Shown: piece after piece, positions 12,066 through 22,989 of the stretch
Layout: each line of letters opens with the position of its first letter
Numbering within the stretch: position 1 is the stretch's first letter
DNA from: Acanthochlamys bracteata
Taxonomy: Eukaryota; Streptophyta; Magnoliopsida; Pandanales; Velloziaceae
Reading direction: 5' to 3'
DNA: 64,000 nucleotides
Assembly: GCA_019914995.1 (NCBI GenBank)
Contig: CM034126.1
Coordinates: forward strand, 3,415,001-3,479,000
Translations under genes and position numbers: made by a program
Notes under the pieces: generated by a model
What the model was told of the DNA's origin: nothing
Databases searched by the model: none
What the model saw: the letters and a program-made list of their open reading frames with translations, nothing else

Positions 12066-15000
12066 GTTCATGCAAGCATGCTTTGCTTAATTTACTTCAT
12101 CTATACATAATATCACTGATCACTAATTAAGCCAACAATTAATTGTTTCATGGATGTAAGTAGTGATTGAATTTGAGAGTACTGCTTTGTAGGACATGTT
12201 CAAGAAGAAGAAGTCGTTAATGTTGTTTCTTGATTTGTTTAATGCAGCACTGGTGTGCAACAAAGCTCTATTATTAGCTACATGAAATGAACTATTTTCC
12301 TTTTTTTGTTTGTTTGTTTTCACTGGGTCTTCTTGTTGTTTGCTGTATCAATAAACTATTGAAGTGACCGATACTTCACCTCATCTAGGGATTCGCGTAG
12401 CATTCATATGTGGGCTGCAGCTGCAGAGATGCTTTCCTAGCTATCACCTTCCATTTCTGTGTCTTTTTCTGATAATCACTGTTCACAGTTATGCAAGGAC
12501 AGCTTCAGTCTTTCTGCATCCACTTCTCCCATTGACACCCTTAGAAAACTTCATGATTTCTAAGAAAAGAAACATACGTACTGCCGACAACACTGCTTAG
12601 CACTATGTATTACAACTGGTTTTAAGCTAACATTAGTCAGAACTAATAATGAAATTGTTAGCTGAAGATCCAAAAAGTTTAGCTAGCTAGTTGATAATGA
12701 GCTGCACCACACCTTTTGCAATGCCAACTGTGTGTTACAGAATTTCTGGCAGTAATCATGTGAGAATCCCTGGCATTGATTTCCAATCTAACACCGTCCA
12801 GAACAGCTACAGCGGTGAAACGAATGCACTTAAAAGGAGTGGAAGGATTTTTTTTATAATAAAAAAAACTGTTGAATGAAAAAAGGAAAATAACAAAAGT
12901 TGGCAACACGCCAAGAAAGTCCACCTACGGTCAAAGGAGCAACTCCTGCATGCATGCAGAACAGGAAAATAATAATTACCAAAATAACCTTTCAGCACAA
13001 TAAGAGAGCTTTGGCAGTTGTCGGCTTGCGCAACGGGCATCGGTTTGTCACTATCTAAAGCAGTAGGGGTAATTTCGTCAGTTGTCCTCTGCGTTTGTAA
13101 AAGGCATGGAACGGTTTTGTTTTCTTTCTTACATTGCTTCTTTTTTAACAGAGTATATTACTACTGATGCAGTAGTATCCAGGACTGCATGCAATCATCA
13201 ATTGGACAGTAGAGGATTAAGAAAAAAAAACATCTGAAGTTAGTTGAAGGTTTGTGCTTAAGCAAAAGTTTACAGGGAGGTAAGGGGAGAAATTTGCTTA
13301 TTTAGTATTTACTATTGTAATTAATTGATCGAAGAATAATATAATAAAATTACTCTGTTATTATGTTAAACTCGAGAAATGCCACCGGACCTAGAAGATT
13401 AGATAACAGTAAACTTATGTAAACAAAATAAACATTATTGAAAGAGAAAACCTTATGAGGCAGTGCAGTGTCCTTGGTTTGGTCAAACGAGAACCATTTG
13501 ACCGATGGAATCCATCAGTTGCCTTCTATGAAACAGTGGGACCACCCGATCTGGGATTTCTACACATCGTTGTTTGCACTGAAAAAAGTCTTTGAAGCCA
13601 TTTTATTGGATTCCTGTTCTATCCTTGAAAGATTTTAACCGGTAAAAGCTTTATTTATAAGAAAGAAAATAATGCAATCTCATTAAATGAGTAATTTGCA
13701 TGCAAATAATAAAATTTTGATTTAGAGTTGAAACTTGAAATGGGTGCTAATTATTGTATATAATATTATTATTTTTTTAGATAGAAAAAGTCAAATTTAT
13801 TTTCTAAAAATCTTCAAAATAGTTTTTATTTTAGAAAAATTTCTCATGATAAACACTTTCAAACATACACTTATTACTCTTTATAGTAATAAGCAAAAGA
13901 CCCCAATGCTATTTAACAAAAAATTAAGCTCCTAAAAGGGAATAAGATTTTAACGCAAGTCTGAATATGCAATTTTAGTTGTTTGATAGTTTTAAACTTT
14001 TTGTATGTAGCGAGTTGCATATGAGTTCTGTCTTGCCTAATCTTATTAAGGACTTGATTACTTTAGAAGTTATTTTAACGTGACACAAAAATGAGTTTCT
14101 AATAATAAGTTTTTCTAGAAAGTGACTTATAAAAAAAATAAATTTATAGAAATAAATTTATAAAAGAAAATATAAATAATAAATAATTCCTAATTGATGG
14201 GCTCATTAACTTTTAAGTCCGAGTTACTTAAACATTTTTCATATCACGTAATGGAAAATATAGAGACAATGAAAGACGAGGAAAACCTGAAGCTTTTCTT
14301 CATTATTCAAGGATAATACATCCACAAGAGATGCTAATACACACGGTAACTTCGGAAGGTCACTCTCTCAATTACCTATAAAAGCACTCTGAACCAAAAC
14401 AGTACTGATGTAAAACATCGTAACTGGTATTCATTTTACCGATCAAGAGATAAAGACATCAACCATCGTAACTGTTATTCAATAATGAAATTGCATGTTT
14501 GATTAATATGCAATTCCAGACTTGTGAAACGAAAGATACTTTCTCCTTGTTCATATGCAAGATGTGGTAACGACAAGTGAACAGAATCACATATGGGCTT
14601 TAAAGTTGGCGTTTTAAAACCAAATAACCGCAGAAGCAAATTGCAAGACTCAACTTCTTATTAAGAGATTCAAGAGCTAGTTGACTGAAGAAACCTATAC
14701 GGTAGTGTCAGTTTTGATATGACTGTTTAATTTTTGTTTTCATCCATATTGATTAAAAAAGAACTACGAAATTCAAAATTTCTTCTGATAAAGGAAATAT
14801 TATTCATAGCAGACATTCCAATACTTCATAACCTCCTGCATGCAGAAGTTCTTGACCATAGGATAGATGCTATTAGGAATTGACAAAAAGCTATCTGATT
14901 TAAAATGTTTTGGATGTTGTTAATTTCTATTTTTCGGATGCTGGAGTGTGTTGGGTTGCTGCATTTAACTTTTTTCTTCAAAGACGTATATCGGATTAGA

Positions 15001-15342
15001 ATATTTTGGCCGTATGAAACATTCATTCACCTTCTTTATTTAGAAACTTTGAAAGCATAGAAACATAAGGGAATGCCCAACCTGTCTTCATTATTCAAGA
15101 ACCATACATTCACAACTGATGCTAGTTATAAACAACAGAGAAACAAAAACATACGAAAAACATACATACCACAAGTAATATAGCGGGTATGGTAAGTGAA
15201 ATATGATTGCCATAACATTTCATGACCGACATACACTCGTTTACGTTTGAAGAAAGCTATACCAAGCAATAAGATAACTAATTATACGTCAACCAAATCA
15301 TAGTCATTATAGCAGTTGAAATTTGAAAAATCATCGTGAAGG
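12066..15342. other. Intergenic region downstream of the trihelix gene
   Basis: No complete gene found. About 12700-12820 on the minus strand has a Cys-rich reading interrupted by a stop, possibly a very old cysteine-rich peptide relic. Segments 14297-14341 and 15084-15128 are near-duplicates of each other. The rest is AT-rich without recognisable features. Confidence 0.5.
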
Positions 15343-15720
15343 TCAGCAATGCCTTAGGCACATGCAGGGATTGGCATCGCCGCCGCAGTTGCCAGCAGCA
15401 TCGCCGGCCTCGGTACGACAAGCATATAGTCACAGTAGTCTTTATTATCCATACATGGTGCTTTGTCGTTGTTGCTTGGTACAGCGCAGTACATTGGATC
15501 CGCCATCACCATTTCCACTTCTGCCCAAAAGATTTATAAGAAGTTAATTAGTATAGATGTATACAACGTATAATATTTCAAGTATACGTAAATTACGATG
15601 AAGCTGCATTTGGAGGGAACGATTAAATGATTTACCTCTGAGACAGTGAACCATAACGAAAACAAAACAAATGAGACAGCAATGAGATTGACGTCCAGGT
15701 TTTCACAGAGAGCAATGATC
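15343..15720 (-). pseudogene. Defensin-like (DEFL) gene with broken reading frame
   Basis: Secreted cysteine-rich peptide of the plant defensin superfamily, apparently disrupted. Exon 1 (about 15634-15720) encodes a hydrophobic signal-like segment (LIAVSFVLFSLWFTVSE) ending at a GT donor, GAG|GTAAAT. Exon 2 runs from about 15518 to the stop at 15343-15345. Its first part reads three Cys (MYC, APC, DYC) in one frame; a shift near 15430 puts the remaining five Cys in another frame, ending NPCMCLRHC before the stop. That ending closely matches CMCLRPC of the intact defensin at 22643. The exon 1 donor and exon 2 acceptor phases also disagree, so two defects are visible. It could be a pseudogene, or a gene with a non-obvious splice; sequence error is also possible. 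Confidence 0.55.
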
Positions 15721-15834
15721 ATGGAAGGATTCAAAGGTACGAGTTTATTGGTAGAAATGAAAGCGACCTTCCTGTCATATATTAGTGCCTTGTAACTAAT
15801 GGCTAGTGTGATGAATCTAAAATTCATCTCAAAA

Positions 15835-15915
15835 TTAATTAGCGACTAGAGAAGCGAATCAAAATTTTCATAAATATCATTTAAATTATTAATAAATAAT
15901 ATGAGACTAAATTTT
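15835..15915. repeat. Fragment of the TRIM-like repeat
   Basis: Shares spaced phrases with the terminal repeats at 3309-3437 and 3799-3921 (AAAATT, ATTAATAAATAATATGAGACTAAA followed by a T run in place of their equivalents). It is short, diverged and single, so only a fragment call is justified. Confidence 0.3.
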
Positions 15916-15969
15916 TTTTTAAAGTTAGAATGCGTCTTTTTCAATGAGACAAATGGTACATTGCAAAAC

Positions 15970-16543
15970 TATTAGATATAAAGACACTTTGATGAACTTC
16001 TAATCAAGCAGTCCACAAATAGCTGTTGGTAGTCCACTATTTAGTCCAATATAGTTCTTATGTTAGTTATGTCCAGATTCATTAATGAAAAAGTTATGTC
16101 CAGATTCATAAAAAAGTTATGTCCAGATTCATCTAACTACCATAAGAAAATTATGCCAACGAACTAATTTCAAAGAGTGGCTTTATAGAGTTAGTTATTT
16201 AATAAACTAGCTATCAAAGAATTTTCTTCCATCCTATATATATGTCCCAAATGTGTGAAATTTGGGAGAAGTATAAGAAGCATACAAAGAAGCATGCAAA
16301 GAGAGAATGCAAGTAATAAAGAAAAGTTGTAAACACTACATTGTAATTTCATTTATAGTGATATTTTTTTTTTGTGTGACCACATCATCGTGAAATTTTT
16401 TTCATTTTTTTCCATGTATATTTTGGTATTGTGTGATTGCTTTATTCATTTTTAACAATCTCAACTTAGATGTAAGATCCTAATGTGTGCTATATATTTC
16501 GCTGTGCTATTTTTTGTTCGTACATACTACCGTATTCCCAACA
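15970..16543 (+). repeat. 5' LTR of the Copia element
   Basis: 574 bases, aligned from end to end with 20700-21294. It begins TATTAGATAT where the 3' LTR begins TGTTGGATAT, so the canonical TG has decayed to TA; it ends CCAACA. It carries three units of a short tandem repeat containing GTTATGTCCAGATTCAT (about 16067-16135). A TATATATA box-like stretch at about 16235 may be the element's own promoter. Confidence 0.92.
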
Positions 16544-16544
16544 A

Positions 16545-17330
16545 ATTGTATCAGAGCTTACGGTTTTTCTGATAGCAAACAAGTTTGAAATTGAAAAATT
16601 CAATGGGAGCAACTATCCATTGTGGAGGATGAAGGTTTTGACAATTCTAGCCAAAGAAAATTGCGTTGCCGCTCTAAAGGATCCTCCCGACGATATGACG
16701 GACAATAGACGGCAAAAGATGAAAATGTATGCTATGGCAAATCTTCATCTTTTTCTTACTGATCATATGCTTCTTAGTGTCTCAGAACTAAAGACCGCAA
16801 AAGAGGTTTGAAAAAAGTTTGAGAAAGTTTATACCAAGAAGTCAATGCAAAATGCTATATTCTTGATGCGAAGTTTGTATTCTCTTCGAATGACTGAAAC
16901 CTCCTCTGTGGCTGATCATCTTAGTGCAATGGAGTCTCTTTTCTCTCAATTAACAACACTAAAGAAGAAGATAGAGACTGATGAGCGTGCCTTGATTCTA
17001 CTCCAAAGTCTTCAAAGTACTTATGATCAAGTTATCATAAATCAAATAGATAACAATGACTTGAAATCACTTGTTTATGAAGATGTCTTTGCAGCTGTTC
17101 TTAAAGAAGAAAGTCGTCAAAAGGACAAGCTTGATATTGTGCCTGGTGGACAACAACCGGAGGTTTTATTGTTGGCACAAGATAAGAAAAGAAAGCGAAA
17201 ATTTGAAAGTAGTGACACAGGACAGCAAAAGAGAAACAAGCGGCAAGTGTTTTGCTTGCGAAAAGTTTGGACATTACAAGCGTGAGTGCAAGTTGTTAGC
17301 CAAAGGAGGAAGTACAGAAGCCTCCAAGTT
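16545..17330 (+). pseudogene. Copia gag region, disrupted
   Basis: Encodes the retrotransposon capsid protein. The frame opens near 16557 with the family's NGSNYPLWRMK motif, meets an in-frame TGA at 16809, continues through a helical gag core to about 17240, and then the CCHC zinc knuckle (CFACEKFGHYKREC) is found in another frame at about 17258-17290. So there is one stop and one frameshift. No function is expected from this copy. Confidence 0.85.
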
Positions 17331-20300
17331 TCAAGCATGTGTGACATATACCTCGGATAAGGACGAAACTTTAGTTGGCGAAATAGCAATTACGAGGCCA
17401 AATTTTCTGATGTTTGGATTTTGAATTCAGGAGCATCTTGGCACATGACATCCAGAAATGATTGGTTCCACAAGTATGAAGTCATTTCTGGAGGTAACGT
17501 GCGGATGAGAAATGGCCAAGTCTTGAAGGTTATTAGAGTTGGTTCCATCATGCTCAAGGGAGAAGATGGAAGAATTTGCCTCATTCGTAAGGTACGTTAT
17601 GTACTTGACCTCACTAAAAATTTGCTATCTTTTGGACAGTTTGATGACCTTGGTTGTAAGACCCGAATAGAGGGTGGCATTATGAAGGTCATTTAGGATG
17701 GGTAAGAAATCTTGAAGGGAGAAAAGATCGGTTCCAACTTGTACCAAGTGCTTGGAATGACACTATCATATGGAGATGCAAATGTGGCATCCGGCACTAG
17801 TTTAGAGAAGGTAATTCGAATGTGGCATTTGAAGCTTAGTCACATTTCGGAGTATGGCCTTAAAATTCTCTGTGATCGGAAGCTCTTGCTAGGGCTATTC
17901 GAGTTTAAGTTGCCGTTTTGTAAGGAGTGTGTTACTAGGAAGCAGCACCGTACCAAGTTTGGAAGATCATTCTTCAGAGCCAAAGCCATTCTTGACTTGG
18001 TTCACTCGGATGTGTGGGAATCACCGCAGCTTTCACTTGGGGGCGCCAAATATTTGGTAACATTTATTGATGATTTTTCTCGACGAAGCTGGGTGTATCC
18101 AATCCGAAGAAAGTCAGAGATCTTTGGTGTATTCAAGTATTTTAAAGTTCGGGTTGAATTTGATAGGATCAAGTGCCTACGGTCGGACAACGGAGGAGAA
18201 TGCAACAGTGATGAATTCCTTATTTTCTTAGCCGAACAAGGGATCAAACGGCAGTCCACTGTACCTTATACTCCACAGCAAAATGGAGTTGCGGAATGGT
18301 TCAATAGGACATTATTTGAGCGGGTAAGGGCTATGCTTAAAGTGGATGGTTTGCCTAATTGTTTTTTGTTAGAAGCAGCCAAGACGGCTTGTTATGTGCT
18401 GAACTGCATCCCTTTAACTGCTATTGGATTGAAAGTGCCAATGAAAATATGGACTGGTAATGTTGTTGATTATTCTCGCATTTATATTTTTAATTGTCCA
18501 GTATTTGTGATGTATAAATCACAGGAGAGATCCAAGTTGGATCCTAAGTTCAGAAAGTACATATTTCTAAGATATGCTGAAGAAGTTATGGGGTATCGCT
18601 TATGGAATCCCACTATCTATAAGATTTTCTTCAGCAGGGATGTGACTTTTATAGAAGACCAGCTGCAAAGAACATCAGAAGGTGATGATGCCACTGGAAA
18701 GCAAAACTTACTTCAGGATAAGACCATGGTTAATCCGGAGGAGGCAGAAGATGAGGAAGAAGACTCAGATTTTTTGCATGAACCAACGGATGGGCATGAG
18801 GAAGAAGTTCCTAGGAATCCAACCCTTAGGCGTGCAACTCGTAAGAGAAAAGCACCTGAGATGTATGCGGATTATTATTTGAAGCCTATATCTAACATTA
18901 CATATAATCTTCTTGCTGAAGAAGGAGAGCCAACAACTCTTAAGGAAGCATTGGATAGTCCAGATGCTGTCTGTTGGATGGAAGTTATGTAAGAAAAAAT
19001 TGAGGCACTCCATAAGAATAGGACTTGGGAATTAGTTCCACTTTCTCAATGACACAAAGCTATTGGTAACAAATGGGTCTACAAGATCAAGCGTGGTAGC
19101 AATGATCAAGTACAACGGTTTCGTGCCCGATTGGTTGTAAAATGATATGCACAAAAGGAATGAATCGACTTTGATGAAATCTTCTCTCCGGTGGTTCGTT
19201 TGGCAATAATTCGTATGGTCTTGGCATTGTACGCATTATCGGATCTCCATCTTGAATAACTTGACGTGAAGACGGCATTCTTGCACGGTGAGTTGGAAGA
19301 GGAGATATACATGGTCCAACCAGAAGGCTTTGCCGAGGTAGGCAAGGAGAACTTGATTTGCCGGTTAGTCAAATCTCTTTATGGGCTTAAACAGGCACCA
19401 ATGTGCTGATATAAGAGATTTGATAGTTGTATCGAGAGCATCGGATACAGCAAGCTAATCTCGGACTCTTGTGCTTACATTAAGCAGTTTGAGGGAGGTG
19501 AATATGTCATCTTGCTGTTGTATGTGGATGATATGCTTGTGGCGAGCGAAAGCATGGAACGCATACAACAATTGAATGCTCAATTGGCTAGTGACTTTGA
19601 TACAAATGACTTGGGTCCGGCAAACAAGATTCTTGAAATCCAGATATGGCGAGACAGAAACAATAGAGAAATCCGACTGTCCCAGGCTGGCTACCTAAGA
19701 AAGGTGTTGCAACAGTTTGGCATGCAAACAAGTAAGTCGGTGTCTACCCTTTTTTCTATTAATCTCAGATTATCTTATTTTGGATGTCCCAAAATAAAAA
19801 AAAGATGGAGATGTATCGGGTACCATATGCATCTCCAGTGGGAAGCTTTATGTATGCCATGGTATGCACTCGACCGGACATTACCCAAGCAGATACATGG
19901 CAAATCTAGGCAATGAGCACTGGATAGCTATCAAGAGAGTATTTCGATATATTAACGGTACTCTAGATGCTGTATTGTGTTACAAAGGGTTTGAATGTTT
20001 TGTCAAAGATTTTGTGGACTCGGATTATGCGGGTGATCTTGATAAGAGGAAATCAACTTCTAGTTATGTGTTCACCCTTGCAGATGGTGCTATTAGTTGG
20101 TGTTCAAAACTGTAATCTGTTGTATCTCTTTCCACAACAAAAGCATAGTATATGGCAGCAACACAAGCATGCAAGAAAGGCATATGAATGAAGAGATTGC
20201 TGGAGGAACTAGGTACAAACAAGAGTCATTGCCTCTATTTTGTGATAGTCAAAGTGCCCTACATCTTGCAAGAAATCCAGCATTTCATTTCAGAACAAAA

Positions 20301-20525
20301 CATATTGAAGTGCAATATCACTTTGTTCGTGATATGGTTTCCAGTGGGAGTATTAACTTACTCAAGATTCCTATAAGGAGAATCCTGCATATGTCTTAAC
20401 GAAGGCAGTTTCTTTTGACAAGTTTAAAATTTGCAAAAATTTGTATGGAATCACAATAGACAACAGCAGGAACAGCAATGGTAGTGGTCACAGGTATCCT
20501 AAGAAAGCATCTCAAGAAAGCAATA
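17331..20525 (+). pseudogene. Copia pol region (protease, integrase, RT, RNase H), disrupted
   Basis: The protease motif DSGAS reads NSGAS at about 17424, losing the catalytic Asp. The largest intact piece, 17712-18992, carries the integrase: zinc-finger residues HLKLSH and CKECVTRKQH, the DDE core (HSDVW, DNGGEC), and the Copia linker. The reverse-transcriptase part 18990-19500 is broken by several stops. The active-site YVDDM motif is at about 19518. RNase H motifs ([27 protein letters not shown]) fall in different frames near 20010 and 20300. Multiple frame changes mean pol is dead. Confidence 0.88.
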
Positions 20526-20699
20526 AAGCTGGGGGAAAATTGACTAAGGCATGATGAACTTCGGAAGTCAGCTAGTAAGTACACTAGCCTTTGCTCCGCT
20601 CTGCCTTTATCTATTTTCAGTACCTCTGATGCGGGTACTTTCGTACCAATTTTTTACTTTCTTAGAAAGACATGACAAAGTGTCTTTAAGTGAGAGATT

Positions 20700-21294
20700 T
20701 GTTGGATATAAAGACACTTTGATGAGCTTCTAATCAAGCAGTCCACAAATGGCTGTTGGTAGTCCACCATTTAGTCCAACATAGTTCTTATGGTAGTTAT
20801 GTCCAGATTCATTCATAAAAAAGTTATGTCCAGATTAATGAAGAAGTTATGTCTAGATTCATGAAAAAGTTATATCCATATTTATCTAACTACCATAAGG
20901 AACTTATGCCAACGAACTAATTCAAAAAGTGGATTTGTAGAGTTAGTTATTTAGTGGACTAGCTATCAAAGAATTTTCTTGCATTCTATATATATATCCC
21001 AAATGTGTGAAATTTGGGAGAAGTATAAGAAGTATACAAAGAAGCATGCAAAGAGAGAATGCAAATAAGAAAGTAAAGTTGTAAGCATACATTGTAATCT
21101 TATCTTATAGTGATATTTCTTTTGGTGTGGCCACACCATCGTGGAATTTTTCTCATTTTTCTTCACGTATATTTTGGTGTTGTGTGATTGCTTTATTCAT
21201 CTTTAACAATCTCAACTTGGATGTAAGATCCTAATGTGTGCTATATATTTCGCTGTGCTATTTTTCGTTCGTGTACACTACCGTATTCCTAACA
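20700..21294 (+). repeat. 3' LTR of the Copia element
   Basis: 595 bases, starting TGTTGG and ending CTAACA, so the terminal TG...CA is kept here. It differs from the 5' LTR by many scattered substitutions and carries about four units of the GTTATGTCCAGATT tandem repeat (about 20795-20885) against three in the 5' LTR, which accounts for most of the length difference. Confidence 0.92.
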
Positions 21295-21299
21295 AAAAC

Positions 21300-22552
21300 A
21301 AATGTGATCAGTAGCATTTGTTTTCCTAGTTAATGCTCCATGCGTTAATTGCCATGTTCGTTGATGAGATAAGTAAAATGTACATCGATTGCTACTGTTG
21401 TAGTTACGATCCTGTAAATAGGATGATTGCAAGTGCAGTGAGGCAAGCGATGAAGGGCTATATGTTACTAGAGACACTGAGCAGCAAAACCTTAGGAGAA
21501 AACTAGTAGGAGTTGGAGAATCGTTATCTGTGAGAACTTGGGAAATAGTGGTGAGTGATGGCTTTGATCTTGTTTTATATATATATATTCACCTTAATTG
21601 AGCAATTACAGGATTTTGAAAGAGTTAAAAGATTGTTTTTTCTCTTAATTTGTTCATTTTAGTATGTTTTAACTTTGTATTTAAAAAACAAGTGAGTTTT
21701 ATAAAATTGAATTTTATAAAAATAAAATTCGATAAAAAATATAATTTAATACGTGAAATAGAATTTAAAGTAAAATTTTATAATAAAAATAGAATTTAAT
21801 ATAGAAATGGAACTAAAATGCTGAGAAGGTGATAGTTGAAATACGATCAAATGTCGAACTCAAAAGTTGGATGAAGAATGTGAACTTATATAGTAATTGA
21901 TACAAGCCCTTCAAATAAAATGATAAATGGACAAGATCCTCGTTTGGGCTTTCAGAACGTAGGTCCAGCCTAATAAGAAGAGAACCATAATGCATAACGC
22001 AAACCTTTTTCTTTTTCATTTCCCTTTCTTCAATTTAAGCAGAGTTAAATTGAGTAGTTTGAACGGGAAGAGAAGTTATTAGATATGATAATGTTGACCC
22101 TAGATGCGTTTCTATTCTCAAATGTCGACCTTCCACTTTAATGAACGAAAGGGAAAAAAAAAAGAAAAGAAGAAATTATTCCTTGCTCTTTTATAGTGCT
22201 TCTTCCACGTTAGACTACTCTATGATTATATTCCTGATCACACTAAGATTTTCTGGATACATCTGATCTGGTTTGTGTATTGGGATTTAACAGTGAATAT
22301 GCTTAATTGCTTACATTGAAAAATAATAAATAATTATAAAAAAGTATAAATTATATTTTATCTGTATTTTGAATTAAAATTTTTTAAATAAAAGTTTAAC
22401 AAAATAAAATAAAATTTGATAATAAGTAATTATTTATAAAAATTTCATAGAGGGTAGGTGAAGAAAACTTTTTATATGGACTTATTGGGAAGCAGCGCAG
22501 CTTGCTAATAGGTGATTAACTTGTTTCGTTAATTATTATTTACTTACTTTCC
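21300..22552. other. Intergenic region before defensin gene 1
   Basis: AT-rich, with no supported gene or RNA. The last part serves as the promoter of the defensin gene at 22643. Confidence 0.6.
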
Positions 22553-22562
22553 CTCTATAAAG
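22553..22562 (+). promoter_or_regulatory. TATA box of defensin gene 1
   Basis: CTCTATAAAG, a near-consensus plant TATA box 81 bases upstream of the start codon at 22643, at a suitable distance for a short leader. Confidence 0.6.
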
Positions 22563-22642
22563 TGCAAGACACCACTTTGGCTGAACTGGTGGAAGTTAAG
22601 AAGCACAGAAGTTTTGCTATCTGGAACTGATCACCACTGGCC

Positions 22643-22989
22643 ATGACTTCCATGAGGAAAGCTTCACTTGTTTTCTTACTCCTGTTGACAATTCTCTTCG
22701 TCTCCTCAGGTCTGTGATTTCTTCTTTACATGATACTGTTTGCCACTGAAATGTTTTATTAAATACTTGCTGCTTGTGTGAAATTGCTAATGTTGATCTG
22801 GGATTGGATCAAATGTTTGCAGAGGAAATGGCAAGAGTGGAAGGGCGCACCTGCATGACGCCCAGTAGAAGGTTCAGAGGGATTTGCTTCAGTAGCAGGA
22901 ACTGTGCCACTGTGTGTTACGGCGAGAGGTTTCCTGACGGCACCTGCCAAGGCTTTCGCCGGAGATGCATGTGCCTTAGGCCATGCTGA
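22643..22989 (+). CDS. Plant defensin precursor 1
   Basis: Small secreted antimicrobial peptide of the plant defensin (gamma-thionin) family. Exons 22643-22709 and 22823-22989 join G|AG in frame to 77 residues; the phase-1 intron near the end of the signal peptide is the family's standard position. Residues 1-22 form a hydrophobic signal peptide (KASLVFLLLLTILFVSS) followed by a short acidic stretch (EEMARVEG). The mature part has the eight-Cys pattern: CXXXC alpha-core (CATVC), GXC (GTC) and the C-terminal CMCLRPC. No C-terminal propeptide is present, so it is a class I defensin, expected in the cell wall space. It has no direct partner genes but belongs to a local cluster with the copies at 25107 and 30621. 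Antifungal activity is likely from family; specificity cannot be read from sequence. Confidence 0.92.

Larger units (their letters stand above)
15970..21294 (+). mobile_element. Ty1-copia LTR retrotransposon, complete ends, decayed coding
   Basis: A 5.3-kb element with an LTR at each end, flanked by a perfect 5-bp duplication AAAAC (15965-15969 and 21295-21299). A primer-binding-site remnant resembling TGGTATCAGAGC (here TGTATCAGAGC) follows the 5' LTR at about 16547, as in elements primed by initiator Met tRNA. A purine-rich stretch (AAGTGAGAGATT) abuts the 3' LTR and fits the polypurine tract. Domain order gag, protease, integrase, reverse transcriptase, RNase H is diagnostic of Copia, and gag resembles the TNT1-94/Tork type. 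Several stops and frameshifts make it non-autonomous. It is inserted in plus orientation between the broken defensin-like gene and the intact defensin cluster. Confidence 0.93.

Noticed and set aside
15323..15547. Two plus-strand frames of 67-74 codons
   Set aside because: Antisense of the defensin-like exon 2, which has the Cys pattern and a matching ending.
16809..20525. Considered whether the Copia coding region could be functional through recoding
   Set aside because: Multiple independent stops and frame changes plus loss of the protease Asp indicate ordinary decay, not programmed frameshifting.
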